Assembly (NCBI GenBank): GCA_016584495.1
Contig: WAID01000012.1
Coordinates: 124,001 to 188,000, forward strand
Direction: 5' to 3'
From: Celoporthe dispersa
Taxonomy: Eukaryota; Ascomycota; Sordariomycetes; Diaporthales; Cryphonectriaceae
DNA length: 64,000 nt
The notes under the pieces are model-generated. The model made no database searches. It was given only the letters and a program-made list of their open reading frames with translations, and had not been told where the DNA came from. Positions 36,444 through 47,801 of the stretch are shown in pieces. Positions within the stretch are counted from its first letter, which is position 1. Every line of letters begins with the position of its first letter. The position numbers and the translations under genes are program-made.

Positions 36444-37488
36444 ATGCCAGATTCGCTGGACATTCAGCTGCAGAACCAGACCAACTCAGACCAGGTCTGG
36501 GCCTACATCACGGGCATCGCCAGCAATGGCCAGCGAGTACTGCTCAGGTCCAACGGGAGGGACTTGTACTACCCTCAGCAGGTGTCCCAGATCGGCTCCC
36601 CCCTCGCTGAGGACTGCGCCATCCCCCTTGGGCCCCCGGGCAACACCGTCTCGGTGCACATTCCCCAGATCGCCGGCGGCAGGATCTGGTTCTCCTGCGA
36701 CGGCAAGCTGCAGTTCCTCCTGAACCCCGGGCCCGCCCTCGTCGAGCCGAGCGTGCTGAACCCGAGCGACCCCAACGCGGATGTCAACTTCTGCTTTGCC
36801 GAGTTCACCCTGAACAGCGACCAGCTGTACGCCAACATCAGCTACGTGGACTTTTGTGTCGCGGCTCCCCACCGCCATGACCCTCGAGACGGCCGGCGGG
36901 GCGGTCCAGCACGTGTCGGGCATGGCGCACGACGGCATCGACATGGTCTGTGACGGGCTGCGGGCCCAGGCCGCCGGTGATGGGCTGCCGTGGGACAAGC
37001 TGATCGTCCAGCGCCCAGGCCAGCCAGTGCTGCGGGTGCTCAACCCGACCCACGGAGACGCCATTGGGGCCGGCTTTGCGGGCTACTTTGAGCCGTACAT
37101 CAACGAGGTGTGGGACTGGTACTCGCCCGCGCGGGGAGGGCACCAGATGCGCATCAACACGCAGGCGGCGGCGGGGATCGTGACTGGAGCCGTCAACGAG
37201 AGAGGCGACCTCATGTTCGGCGACGAGGCGTTCCAGAAGCCCACAACGGCGGACGTCCTGGGCTGCAACAGCGGGCCCTTCACGACGGGGCCCTCGGCAT
37301 ACAGAAACAGTGTGATCCCCAGGCTGGCGGCGGCATTTCAGAGATCGGCGTTGGTGGGCACAGACGAGCATCCGTCGGACCCTTCGACCTTCTACCAGCG
37401 AGATCCCACAAATCACTACTGCCGTATCGTGCACGAGGCCAACCTGGACGGCAAAGGTAAGTAGTAGCCTCCTCTCACCTGCTCCCCT

Positions 37489-37519
<31 letters not shown>

Positions 37520-37866
37520 GTGTGTGTGTCTCTTTATTTCTAACGATCACTCTAGGGTATGGATTCGCGTATGATGATGTCGCAGCAGACGGTGGCCCCG
37601 ACCAGTCAGGCAAGGTGAACGCGGGGGATCCAAAGACGTTTATCGTGGCAGTGGGAGGGAACAACGCCTACGCCGGCAACCGCATGCCAGACCCATCTAT
37701 GCCTACGGCGTCAACCTCTTCTTCTTCTTCTGCTGCTGCTGGCCAGGGTGGGAACGGGCAGCCACCACCTGCTGCTTCAGGCGCGTCAGACCCGCCACGC
37801 CGTCAAGGCCCACCAGTGTCGCGTTTCCGGAGAATTTCAGCAAAGGCACAGAAATGGTTCCATTGA
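36444..37866 (+). CDS. GH64 endo-beta-1,3-glucanase (one-base frame break)
   Basis: Predicted laminaripentaose-producing-type beta-1,3-glucanase, hydrolysing wall or storage beta-glucan. Exons 36444-37456 and 37556-37866 are joined by a 99-bp intron rich in CT and GT repeats. Family features in order: LQNQTNSDQVWAYITGI, IPLGPPGNTVSVHIPQIAGG, RIWFSCDG, FLLNPGPALVEPSVLNPSDP, AEFTLN, GYFEPYINEVW, NHYCRIVHEANLDGKGYGF and a serine/glutamine/proline tail. The frame breaks in the T4 run 36852-36855: removing one T restores SYVDFVSRLP and a 440-residue protein. MPDSLDIQL at 36444 has no signal peptide, which is common in fungal members; a short signal-like ORF lies just upstream. Confidence 0.9.
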
Positions 37867-38439
37867 TTCCTGAGAGGGGAGGAAGGGGAGCGAAGTTCTT
37901 TGAACCTGCGTACGCAACACCACGACGTCAAGGGGATCTGATTCATGGGTGTTCCATCAGGGGTGATCAGAGACAACAGAGTTTCCACCTCTGGTCTTGA
38001 CGGCGGAGTCTGTGGTAATAAATAGTTCCTACTGCGTAAGTATCCACACCTAGATCAGAATGACTACTTTGCAGCATGACCTCCTGAAGAGCTGTTTTCC
38101 CGCGCCAGGACGCCCAAAGAGTTTCGTCTCATGTCTGTGGCCCGTGGGAGGGGGGGGTGGGTGTGTGTTTAGAAGGCCCCTAAACATCGTTTGGCTGTGG
38201 TGTATCTTCAAAGTACTTAGCAAAGTACACTGTAATACTAAGAGTGGTACAAGGGTACAGGCCAGCAGACCTTATCGGCGATAAGCAACTCTGGTGTGGT
38301 GGGTGGGTAGCTTCTAATGTAGCATCGTAGATGCCCCTCCATAAATGTTACGAATATCCTCGCCCGGCTGTGTTTGGTCCTTCTTCCTGTCTGTCCTCTT
38401 CGGGAGCCAACAACCTTACCACAAGTTTTTTCCGCCAGA
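37867..38439. other. Intergenic and ARMT1-like promoter
   Basis: No gene supported. The plus-strand sequence before 38440 has a short CT-rich leader. Confidence 0.55.
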
Positions 38440-40465
38440 ATGGAGTTCGACACCAAGACACGTACGTTGCCATCCTCCCCTCCGCCCCTCCTCTTGTTCT
38501 CCCCGGCTCTCCTCGTTGTTCTCCCTCTTCTTTCCCCCCCTTTCCCCCATTGCGATGGCCCAGAATTAACTCTCGTATCGATGCGACGACAGCGGCCTAC
38601 TCGACCGCCGACAAGACCTCCTTCGGGTGGACGACCGCCCGCGAAAGATGGCCTATCATCATAGTCTGTTCTCCTCTGTCCTGCCCTGTCCCAACCCCCT
38701 CTTGGACCATACTGTCTGCTTCTGTTTCCTTGATCTGATCTCCCCTGGCTGACCTGATGTGCTTCCAACAACAAAAAGACACAAGCCATCGACGACACCT
38801 ACCGCTCCACGTCCCAGTGCACCGATCCCGAGAGGGCCGAGGAGGGAAAGAAGATCGTCGAGGAGCTGGCCCGTCTCAAGTACGAGGTCCAGCATGACAG
38901 ACCCCTCGTGTACGTCCCCGCGCGCCGCCCCCGAATAGTGTCGTCGTCCTGCGCCGGACCGGCCTGCCGCTGACAGCCTGCCTCTTCTTCTTCCCTTCTG
39001 CCAGTCCCATCCGAGATGACGGCGTGTCCGATGTCGCCCTATATAACAAGGAGCTGGAGCAGCGGGGCAGCCCGTCCTGGCTCGACGTGAGCTGGCTGTA
39101 CTCTGAATGCTACCTGTTTCGGTATGCCCCTCCTCCTCGCCCCTCCCCTGGGCTCCCCGCGACAGACAGAGAGGCGGCCGCTGAGACCGTAGATACGTAT
39201 TATAGGCGCATGAGCACGTCGTTCAGCCTGTCCAGCTACTGGAAGAACTACGACGTCTTTGCCCGCCAGAAGATCGACACCTTCCGGTCCTCGCGCCCCG
39301 CCGTCGTCGAGCTGGCCGCGCGCTACAGGACGCTGCTGACCCAGATCGACGAGGGGGCCGGCAGGCCCCAGGACGAGGAGGCCGAGAGGATTCTGTTCAT
39401 GGAGATGTGCGAGATCTGCCTCTGGGGCAACGCCACCGACCTGTCCCTGCTGACCAACCTGACCTACGAGGACATCCAGAAGCTGCAGGGCTCCGAGGCC
39501 AGGAAGGCCGCCGAGAAGAACATCCTCGTCAACGACCTGCCCGCCGCGTACGACGTGCTGAAGAGGGCCAAGGCGCAGGGCAAGGCCGAGCGCAGGGTCG
39601 ACATCGTCCTCGACAACGCGGGCTTCGAGCTGTTTGTCGACCTCATCCTCGCCGGGTACCTGCTGTCCTCGGGCCTCGCCACCCTCGTCGTGCTCCATCC
39701 CAAGTCCATCCCCTGGTTCGTCTCCGACGTCCTGCCCAGCGACTTCTCGGCGCTCCTCAACGCCCTGGCGAACCCGAGACACTTCTACGAGACCCCCTCC
39801 GACGCCGAGAGGCTGCAGGACCAGACCCCCGAGCCGCTGTCGGACAGAGAGCTCGAGGACCTGGCCTTCCTCTTCCAGAGCTGGAGCCAGATCTATGCCG
39901 AGGGCCAGATCATCCTGCGGCCCAACCGGTTCTGGACCCACCCAGGCAGCTTCTGGAGGCTGCCCCAGGCGGACAAGGAGCTCTATCAAGACCTCCAGGC
40001 GAGCGACCTCGTCATCTTCAAGGGTGACCTGAACTACAGGAAACTGACAGGCGATGTATGGTGCCACCCTTTTCTTTTCATCTAGTTTCTTTTTTTCTTT
40101 CTTCTTTTGTCTTCTTCCCTCTCCACCCTCCCGCCCCCCCTCTTCCCTCTTCCCCGCTTCCCCAGTTCCCCAGCCTCGCTTGTTACGAACATATTACGTT
40201 GAGGAAATATGACCAGCTGACCCTTCCCCTCCAGGCACAGTGGGACGCCTCGACGCCCTTCGTGGAGGCCATTGGGCCGCTGGGCCCGGGTTCCGGGCTG
40301 AACGTCCTGGCACTCCGGACCTGCAAGGCAGACGTGGTGGTGGGTCTGAAGCCCGGCCAGGATGAAGAGCTGCGGGCGATGGAAGGAGGAGGTGGCGACT
40401 CAGGGGCGAGGAAATGGGCTTGGAATGGCAAGTGGGCGGTAGTCTCCTTCTCGTCAGGCAAGTAG
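38440..40465 (+). CDS. ARMT1/DUF89 damage-control phosphatase
   Basis: Metal-dependent phosphatase of the DUF89 family (yeast YMR027W, human ARMT1), thought to remove phosphate from damaged or stray sugar phosphates such as fructose-1-phosphate. Six exons: 38440-38461, 38593-38663, 38779-38909, 39005-39121, 39206-40055, 40235-40465, giving 473 residues. The first exon is only 22 nt (MEFDTKT). The fold-defining motifs are clear: SFGWTTARERWPIII, WLYSECYLFRRM, LWGNATDLSLLT, the metal-site segment VDIVLDNAGFELFVDL and LVIFKGDLNYRKLTGD. The last exon carries LNVLALRTCKADVVVGL. Phases agree throughout, and the 84-bp intron 4 is in frame, so read-through would not cause a stop. No targeting signal; cytosolic. 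Confidence 0.93.
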
Positions 40466-41783
40466 CCCTTCTTCCGTGGGCTCTCGCTCTTCTGTTTCTC
40501 TCTCTTTCTTTTTCCTGGTCTGGGTCTTGTGACACCTCAAAGCATGTGTTGGCGTTGCTCATCAGTAGAAAAGACGGCGGTGAAACGAGGTTATATTAGA
40601 AATGGTCTCCACCTAGGCCAGGATAGAACTGCCATATCCGAACAGCCGCCAGGGAGATGGCATGTTGGTACTATGTCTATCTCGGAATTAGCTATGCTGC
40701 ATACTAAGTACCTGTTACCGAATAGCCAAGCCGAAAGAAGAAGAAAAGAAATACATTAGGTACAGATATCACGTCCTGGGAGTCAGGATCCTACCGAGGT
40801 CTCTCTCTCTCTCTTTCTCTTTCTTGCAGATAGATGGGAAGACAAAAAGCAAGCAACCCTCATAGATCCAAGAAGAAGAAGTCTCATCATTAGCATCATC
40901 ATCATCATCATAATCAAGGCGCTCACCATAGGACAATTCGTACTGCGTACTAATCATCTCCATAGTGCCATCTCCTCGGCTGGACTTTTGCTCTTTGGGA
41001 ATATGCTGTAACCCCTTGACGCCCACTCTGGGAGGGGGGGCGGGATCTTCACTGACCTCTTAGTGTGCCGATTATCGTTCCGAGGGGGGAGTGCATAAAG
41101 GGTCTTAGGCCGCCTGGGCCTTGGCTGCTTGGCTAATAATTAATGCTGCTCCCTGGCTTCCTTATCACATCTCGCAGCCGCGGCAGCCAATGGAGATTCG
41201 ACGGGCAAGAGGGGATCCCCTCCGTATCAAGTCGGTACTAAGTTGTAGCACCGGCGAACTAGACCCAAGCGAGGGCTTTCCTGAAAAGAAAAAAGAAAAA
41301 AAAAAGGGCCCTGTGGACCGTGGCTTCCATCTCTAGATCTGGGGTAGAGGGAAGGCACCAGGGCAGCAGGGGTACGTACTGTAAACTAATAACCGGTAGC
41401 ACCTGCGCCTGCGCACTTGTTAGGTAACTTGAACCTTCGCGATCGTCCTCAAAATGACACATCGAAACCGACCTGAGCCCGCCTTGACCCCCCCTATGAG
41501 CAGCCAAGCAGCAGCCTCCTGCTGTTTCTCTAGTAATAGCCGTTTGAGAGGACCAGACCATATATTGCTATCATCACCATCATGGCCAGGTTGGTCCTGC
41601 TCCGCTCTTGAGCGAGCGAGCCCACGGACAATCCTCATGAGGAGGGGGGGCTTCTCTATTTATTCTACCTTTTTTTCAGATCCTGTTCACATATGAGAGT
41701 CTGCAGGCTGAGTTCCGCACGCCCGTTTGCTACCTCCCTTGCTTTGAAACATAGCACAGCCGGCCATAGACGAGGATAGCAGA
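40466..41783. other. Intergenic, no gene seen
   Basis: 3' flank of the phosphatase and promoter side of the permease. It contains an ATC/ATT-rich tract at about 40885-40913 and a G-rich patch at 41032-41042. No credible coding frame. Confidence 0.55.
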
Positions 41784-41834
41784 CACGCACACACACATAC
41801 ACACACACACACACACTCTCTCTCTCTCTCTCTC
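41784..41834. repeat. (CA)n(CT)n microsatellite in permease leader
   Basis: CA repeats interrupted by one TA pass directly into CT repeats, 18 bp before the permease ATG, so they should lie in the 5' untranslated region. Confidence 0.95.
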
Positions 41835-41851
41835 CCCCTCTCTCGGTCGAC

Positions 41852-43708
41852 ATGGATTCCAGCGAGGACAAGAAGAGGAGGACCTCTGGGGAGCTGGCCT
41901 CGGCCGTCGACGACGCCGAGCTGGGGACGGTCTCCAAGCAGCATGAGGCCCCGATCAACGCCTCCGGACACGTCCAGGAGATGCCGCGACAGTTCAGCCT
42001 CATCTCCCTGGCAGGTGTCGGGGTGACGGTCGGCAACGTGTGGCCGGCCATCGGCGGGACGATCCTCGTGGCCATCTCGAACGGTGGCCCCCCAGGTGTC
42101 CTCTACGAGTTCCTCGTCGTGTCCTGCTTCTACTTCCTCGTCGCCGCCAGCCTGGCAGAGCTCGTCAGCGCCATCCCGAGCTCGGCGGGCGTGTACCACT
42201 GGGCGTCTGTCACGCCTGGCCCTCGATGGGGCCGCATGGTGGGATTCTTTGCCGGCTGGTGGAACTACCTGGGCTGGTGCATGGGCGCGGCGAGCATGGC
42301 TGCCATCTTGTGAGTCCCCCCTCCCCCCTCCGCTGTGGCTTATGTCGAAGTAGCTGCTTTTGCCCAACTGCCATGGCTGACTGGACCTGGGTGCAGAGGA
42401 AACACCATCGTGCAGATGTACGCCCTGAACCATGAGGGCTTCACGGCCCAGCCCTGGCACGTCTTTGTGGTCTATGTCATCTGCGTCTGGATCGGCTGCG
42501 CGGCTGTCTGTCTGGCCAACTCGGCAATGCCTCGTCTGAACAAGGCTGGCATCTTCTTGTGCGTCCTTGTGTCCTGTCCCCGTCCTCGTCAGAGAGCCTG
42601 AACCGACACGCCTGTGGTTTACTGCGCTGCGACGAACCAGCTGCTGAGAGCTTCATGGACTAATTTTCTCCTCCCCTATACATACAGTGTTCTGGCCGGC
42701 TTCTTCATCACCGTCGTTGCCGTCGCCGCCATGCCTGGTCACAACGGCCGACTGCCTCACGCCACCAGCGATTTCGTCTGGAAGGAGTGGGCGCAGGCCC
42801 TGGGCTACTCGGACGGCTTCGTCTTCGTGGCTGGCATGCTCAACGGCGCCTACAGCATCGGCTCTGTCGATGTCATCACCCATCTCGCTGAGGAGATCCC
42901 CAACCCGCAGCGCAATGTTCCCATCGGCATGGCCCTCCAGCTGGGCATCGGCTTCAGCACGGGCTTCTGCTACCTCGTCGCCATCATGTACGCCATCAAC
43001 GACCTGTCCGCCGTGTCCTCCGCCACCTACCCCATCGCCGAGATCTATAGACAGGCCACGGGCACCGCCGGCGCCACCGCCATGCTCGCCCTCATCATGG
43101 TCAACATCGGCCTCTGCGTCGTCGGCCTCTTCATCACCACGGGTCGGACCCTCTGGGCCCTGGCCCGAGACGGCGCCGTGCCCTTTCCAAACCTCCTGGG
43201 CAAGGTCAACCGCCGCCTCGACATGCCCATGATCTCGACTATCACCACGGCCGTGCTGGTCACCGTGCTGGGGTGCATCTACGTCGGCAGCACCACGGCC
43301 TTCAACGCCTTCATCGCCTCCACCATCCTCTTCTTCAGCAGCTCCTACATCGCCTGCATCCTGCCCCACCTCCTCCGCGGCCGCAGGGGCATCACCTACG
43401 GACCCTTCAGGATGAGAGGCTGGGTCGGCTTCGTCGTCAACGGCCTGTCGTGTGCCTACCTCATGATCTGGTTCGTCATATACTCGTTCCCGTACTACCT
43501 CCCCACCGATGCGGCCAGCATGAACTACTCGTGTCTGATCTGGGGTGGCCTGACGATCTTTGTGGGCTTGTGGTGGCTTCTGGGCGCGAGGAAGGGATAC
43601 GAGGGCCAAAGACAACAGGAGGCGTGGTCGTGGCAGAACTGTAGAAGGAATGTCCTTGTTAGAATTAGGGACTGGGATGCTAGACTTGATACATTGTTTG
43701 GATACTAA
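41852..43708 (+). CDS. APC-superfamily permease, choline/GABA type (Hnm1/Uga4-like)
   Basis: Twelve-helix plasma-membrane transporter for choline, GABA or a related amine or amino acid. Exons 41852-42309, 42397-42558 and 42688-43708 (introns 87 and 129 bp) give 546 residues. A 45-residue charged cytosolic N-terminus leads to helix 1 with the family motif FSLISLAGVGVTVGNVWP, then LAELVSAIPSSAGVYHWAS, GWWNYLGW and HLAEEIPNPQRNVPIG after helix 5. The loop FITTGRTLWALARDGAVPF and GPFRM before helix 11 are also typical of the AAT/choline branch. The tail is short and basic. Substrate is not decided by motifs; many such fungal paralogues exist. It stands alone on the plus strand with no partner enzyme nearby. 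Confidence 0.9.
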
Positions 43709-44242
43709 TAGATTATTGCATTTATGAGAGACACTCAAAGACTATTGAGTCACAGACCTGACGTGAATAGGCCAGGTTCAGCATCACTCGGACGTGTAGC
43801 ATCAGTCTGCAAGGCTTGTTTATTTCCTTGATAAGCATAAAAAGATGACTATGAGCTTCTGCGGAACGCTGTGCATGTCAGAGTCCGACGGACGTAACTA
43901 GTTACTGTGAGAATTCTCTTCCACCGGCCAGTCCAAAAAGCCAATAACGCGCCGCCCTACATAAATCCGACCGTACTGTTGAGGAGCTGTCGGCCCTTTC
44001 CATCTCCTTAATCAGACTCAGACACGGTCCTGAACCGTCCAAGAGAGTGCTAATGGGTAATTACCAGCAAGAGTCAAGTCCTGGCCTCCTCCTTTCAACA
44101 GCAGGGAAACCAGCAACTATTGCTCGCACAAGACCACAGAAGCAGTTCCGTCGACACTGCACCCGTTCGAAATAATACGACAACCGGTGCAGCACTGCCT
44201 GCCTTCACATCATCGTCCTCTCCGCCACCACGATCTATTATC
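43709..44242. other. Intergenic; possible missing 5' exon of WSC gene
   Basis: No clear gene. If the WSC protein has a signal peptide, its coding exon should lie here, but I find no ATG followed by a hydrophobic segment that splices in phase to 44243. Confidence 0.45.
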
Positions 44243-45500
44243 ATGACAAGTAATATCCGCTTCGCGGGCTGTTGGGCTGCCGACGCGGCCAACTTGACCC
44301 TCCGCGATGTCAACCCATCTGAGAGCCCGGAGGCATGCGCCGATGCTTGCGAGGACTTCACTTTTTTGGTACAGAAAGTGGCACCAAGTGTAGGTTTCCA
44401 AGAAGGTCCTTTCTCTAACCATGTCCACAAACGGAGCCGAGCTGACAAGAGACCTTTTGTTTCCTTTCTTTTTTTCTTCTTCTTCTAAAGGCTTCTGCGG
44501 CTTTGACATGCCACCACCGTCCGCTACAATGGGTCCTGCAAGCTGCAACATGACTTCTGCAGGCGATGCTGTCCTGCAGATCTGTGGAGGAGCCAATTGT
44601 CTCTCCCTGTACGCCCTCGACGGTGCAAACAATGTTGTGACCACTACAAGCACACACATTACCACGGTCACGAGCGGCCTGAGCAGCGCAGCCTCGGGAG
44701 TCGTCGGCACAGACAGCTCTCTGGCGATTTCAAGTGACCTTTTTGCAACGAGTGGTATCTTCTCGGCGACACCCTCGCAGGCCTCACCCACTACCCCCAA
44801 CTTTCCACAGCCCAGCAGCGTCTCAGGTGCTAGCAGTGACCCGGAGTTCCAAACTTCCTCAAGCACCGGTTTCCTAACACTACCGAGCACATTTACGTCC
44901 ACCGATTTCTTCACCTCTCTGACCACCGTGACCACTCCTTCCTTGACGAGGACGGTAGTCTCTTCAGCCTCCTCAACCACGTCATACTATAGCAGCAGGT
45001 CGAGCCCACAGACGAGCACCGAAGTCACGGTCATAACGCCAGTAAGCCGCACTCCCAGCAGACCTCCTTCGAGTAATACTATGCCACCAGCGAGGCCATC
45101 ATCATCAGATCTCTGGACATCGACGAGACGCACCTCTTCTGCCGTGCTGTCCAGCGGTCAAGATTGTTGCACTGGATTACACTCAAGTGTGCCCTCGATA
45201 CCAGCAGGGCCCACCTCGACGGGTCCTGCTCTGCCCAGCAGCGAGACAGGCTCGAGGCCAGGGTCGAGCTGGCCCGCCGTCAGAACCGCCGCTGTGTCAG
45301 TGGGTGTCATAGCTGCGACGATTCTTCTGCTGAGCCTGACCTTGTTCGCTCTTCGAGCCAAAAGGAGAAGCAATAGGCAGCAGAGACACGGTCATCCAGA
45401 GGCGTGGCGTCACAGACAGGATAGGCTCCGACCCAGCATGCTCCCTTGGGGTCCAGATGGGGCGATCAGGCTGGTCCAGGGGAGTGAAAACACCATATGA
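44243..45500 (+). CDS. WSC-domain single-pass membrane protein
   Basis: Likely cell-wall-facing glycoprotein with stress-sensor-like layout. Exons 44243-44405 and 44491-45500 are joined by an 85-bp intron (donor GTCCTT, acceptor TAAAG) inside the WSC domain. The domain runs from RFAGCWAADAAN through SPEACADACEDFTFL to GFCGFDMPP and ICGGANCLSLYAL, with the expected cysteines. About 220 residues of Ser/Thr-rich, probably O-mannosylated stalk follow, then one transmembrane helix (VSVGVIAATILLLSLTLFAL) and a basic cytosolic tail (RAKRRSNRQQRH). The frame from 44243 lacks a signal peptide, so the true start may be in an unresolved upstream exon. Length is about 390 residues as modelled. Confidence 0.78.
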
Positions 45501-46036
45501 TCACAGTGTGAGTTAGATGATTAGAGAACAACTCAGTCAAGGCATGTTGCCACGTCTGAGGTCATTCGTATCGTGTTATAGCGACCAGAGTAGCTCGATG
45601 AGGACCGAGGTTCTGGAGGTAATACGCAAGGCCAGAACCAGACAAGGAATTGGTGGACGGTGCATTTACCATAGAGTCGAGAAAATAGATACAAGGACTG
45701 TAAAAAGCTAAGCAATAATAACGGCGAGAGCGTGATGAATAAATAATATGCGACTGCCTGTAGAATTTGAGAAAGAAAAAAGGAAAAGGAAAAAACGACT
45801 AGAGCACACATGACTGAGATCAGGATCGTGACAATCCAGACAGCTCCTCTAAACCATCTCTCATTGAAATACAGAATCTATTTCTATATCTTCTATACAT
45901 GGGTATCATGGATGTTCCCTCTAGGAAACCGTAAACACAAACGCCGCGAGATGCATTGCATTTCATGCGAGAGCCAGGGCCTATTCCCTTGCCAGATGGA
46001 AGCAGGCTGAACTTGACCTGGAGGTCAGCTGCCGCC
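45501..46036. other. Convergent 3' flank
   Basis: Short AT-rich spacer between two convergent genes; no coding signal. Confidence 0.6.
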
Positions 46037-46939
46037 TCACACAGCCTCCCCTTTCCGGCCCTTGCCCTTCCTCCCTTTTGGGTTTGTGGGTTGACGGGCG
46101 CCATCACCAGTTCCCTTCTCAGCGTCTGACCTCCACGCAGACTCGATCTCCCGCAGGGCTGCTAGGACAGGAGGCCCCGACTTCTCGAACAAGGAGTCTC
46201 TCTGGTACCGGCTCAGGGGCTTGAGCACATAGCCGGCAACGGTGGCATGGTCTCTCCCCTCGGGTCGGCCGATGCCGACGGAGATCTTTGCCCACCTGGT
46301 GGAGTCGAGGCCGGCGGCGTCGGAGGATGCCATGAGCGACATGATACTCTTGAGGCCGTTGTGGCCGCGGTGACTCCTGTTCCACTTGCGGACCTTGACG
46401 ACGCACGTGTCTTCCTCGAGGTCATCGTGCACCACGACCAGGCCCAGGGGCGCTCCGGGGTGGAGTTCCCTGTGCTGCTGCAGGGTCTCCCTCCATGCCC
46501 TTGCCAGCCACGGGCCCGAGACGTTCATGAGGGTGGGACACTGGAGGAGGGTGTATCTGGAACCCCTCGAGGCCTGTGTGGCCTTCTTTCCCAGGCGCTC
46601 AGAAGAGAAGCGAGGCTGGTCGGTGTCGCGCTGGAGGAGACTCTGGAGTGACTGTAGGGCGATGTGGCCTGCAGAGTGAAGGCTGTCGGCGTAAGGCGGG
46701 GGGTTCCCCAGGCTGACGACGAGGAAGTGAGGACCAGACTGGTTCTCATCAGCAGCAGCAGGAGGTGAAGGTGTGGTGTCTGGCGTTGAACCCATGCCCT
46801 GGTCTGCAGAGGTTTGCAGCTTTGCTAGTTGCAAGAGGGCTGGTGTCGTCGTCCTAATGTGTAGCGGGATGGGAGAAGACGTGAAGAGGCCCAGGCAGCG
46901 CCCAGGCGGGCTTAAGTATCTGACTGTAGCTGGTGGCAT
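46037..46939 (-). CDS. Peptidyl-tRNA hydrolase (Pth1 family)
   Basis: Releases peptides from prematurely dropped peptidyl-tRNA, mainly in mitochondria for the Pth1 family in fungi. Single exon of 300 codons. The first 45 residues are basic and Ser/Thr-rich with few acids (MPPATVRYLSPPGRCLGLF), fitting a mitochondrial presequence. The catalytic fold is clear: LVVSLGNPPPYADSLHSAGH with the active histidine, MNVSGPWLARAW, LVVVHDDLEE with the catalytic aspartate, and SHRGHNGLKSIM. RWAKISVGIGRPEG and VAGYVLKPLS complete the domain. A lysine/glycine-rich tail (PKGRKGKGRKG) follows. It shares an 860-bp divergent upstream region with RVS161. Confidence 0.93.
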   Translation of the reverse strand: MPPATVRYLSPPGRCLGLFTSSPIPLHIRTTTPALLQLAKLQTSADQGMGSTPDTTPSPPAAADENQSGPHFLVVSLGNPPPYADSLHSAGHIALQSLQSLLQRDTDQPRFSSERLGKKATQASRGSRYTLLQCPTLMNVSGPWLARAWRETLQQHRELHPGAPLGLVVVHDDLEEDTCVVKVRKWNRSHRGHNGLKSIMSLMASSDAAGLDSTRWAKISVGIGRPEGRDHATVAGYVLKPLSRYQRDSLFEKSGPPVLAALREIESAWRSDAEKGTGDGARQPTNPKGRKGKGRKGEAV

Positions 46940-47801
46940 GGTGAGCCATACATAATCAAACCTCTAGTTTGGGTCGCGGCGGCCGTGGCCTGTCTTCTCT
47001 CGTGCTGATAAATCAATCTAATTCTCCTCTTGCGCGGACGCTGCCCAAAGACTTAGTAGTAGTCCTCGGGCCTGCGTGTCTGCGCGGTGGGCGAGCGCAG
47101 GCCCTAAAGAATGAATCACACCGTTCCTGTTGGTGTGAGTGGGTGGGTTGAGCATGAGCCTCAGCCTCGATTGTGTATTGTTGTCTTGGTCATCCGGCGA
47201 GCCACTTTGGTTAGGCTCGAAGACCGTGTGAGAAAGAGAGACAAAAAGAGAGAAGGTTCGTTTGCTTTTCGTTCCTTCTCTTGATTGGTGGTTGTGGGGA
47301 GGGACAGGGGTGGACGGTTGAAGCCATGACGTAATCCTGCACTGCCACAAGAAACACGGTACTGCGGAAGGAGCAGACAGACTGTGGCAGTGTGGGCCTA
47401 CCTGTTTCCTAGTCTTGTTCCTGAGCAGTGCAGTACTACAGCGCAGTACAGGCGAGTTAGTGGGTGCCTGGCTGACTGACTGACTGCCAACAACCTTTGA
47501 ACGCCCCCCTCCGACAGCAGACATCATCAGTAGTATCGACCAGCATCGTCACCAACCACCAACCAACGCCACCACCATTCTAGCGGAGCAGCTTCAAGGC
47601 TAGACAATCGACACAACAACACCCGATCTACCTACTGTCGCCCTCCCTTGTTCACCACACACATCACCCCACCTGCTGAGAGACCTATCCAGAGACCAAA
47701 GGCGACCCCCCTCTTTCTCTCCTTCGTCATTACCTCCTCCTTGGAGCACCTCTCCTGCTTCCGACCCACCCGACGACACCAGGAAGCAACAGTCGCCCAA
47801 C
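46940..47801. promoter_or_regulatory. Divergent promoter region, PTH1 and RVS161
   Basis: The two genes start on opposite strands 862 bp apart. Both flanks are CT-rich on their own sense strand near the starts (about 47700-47760 for RVS161). No TATA box stands out. Confidence 0.5.
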
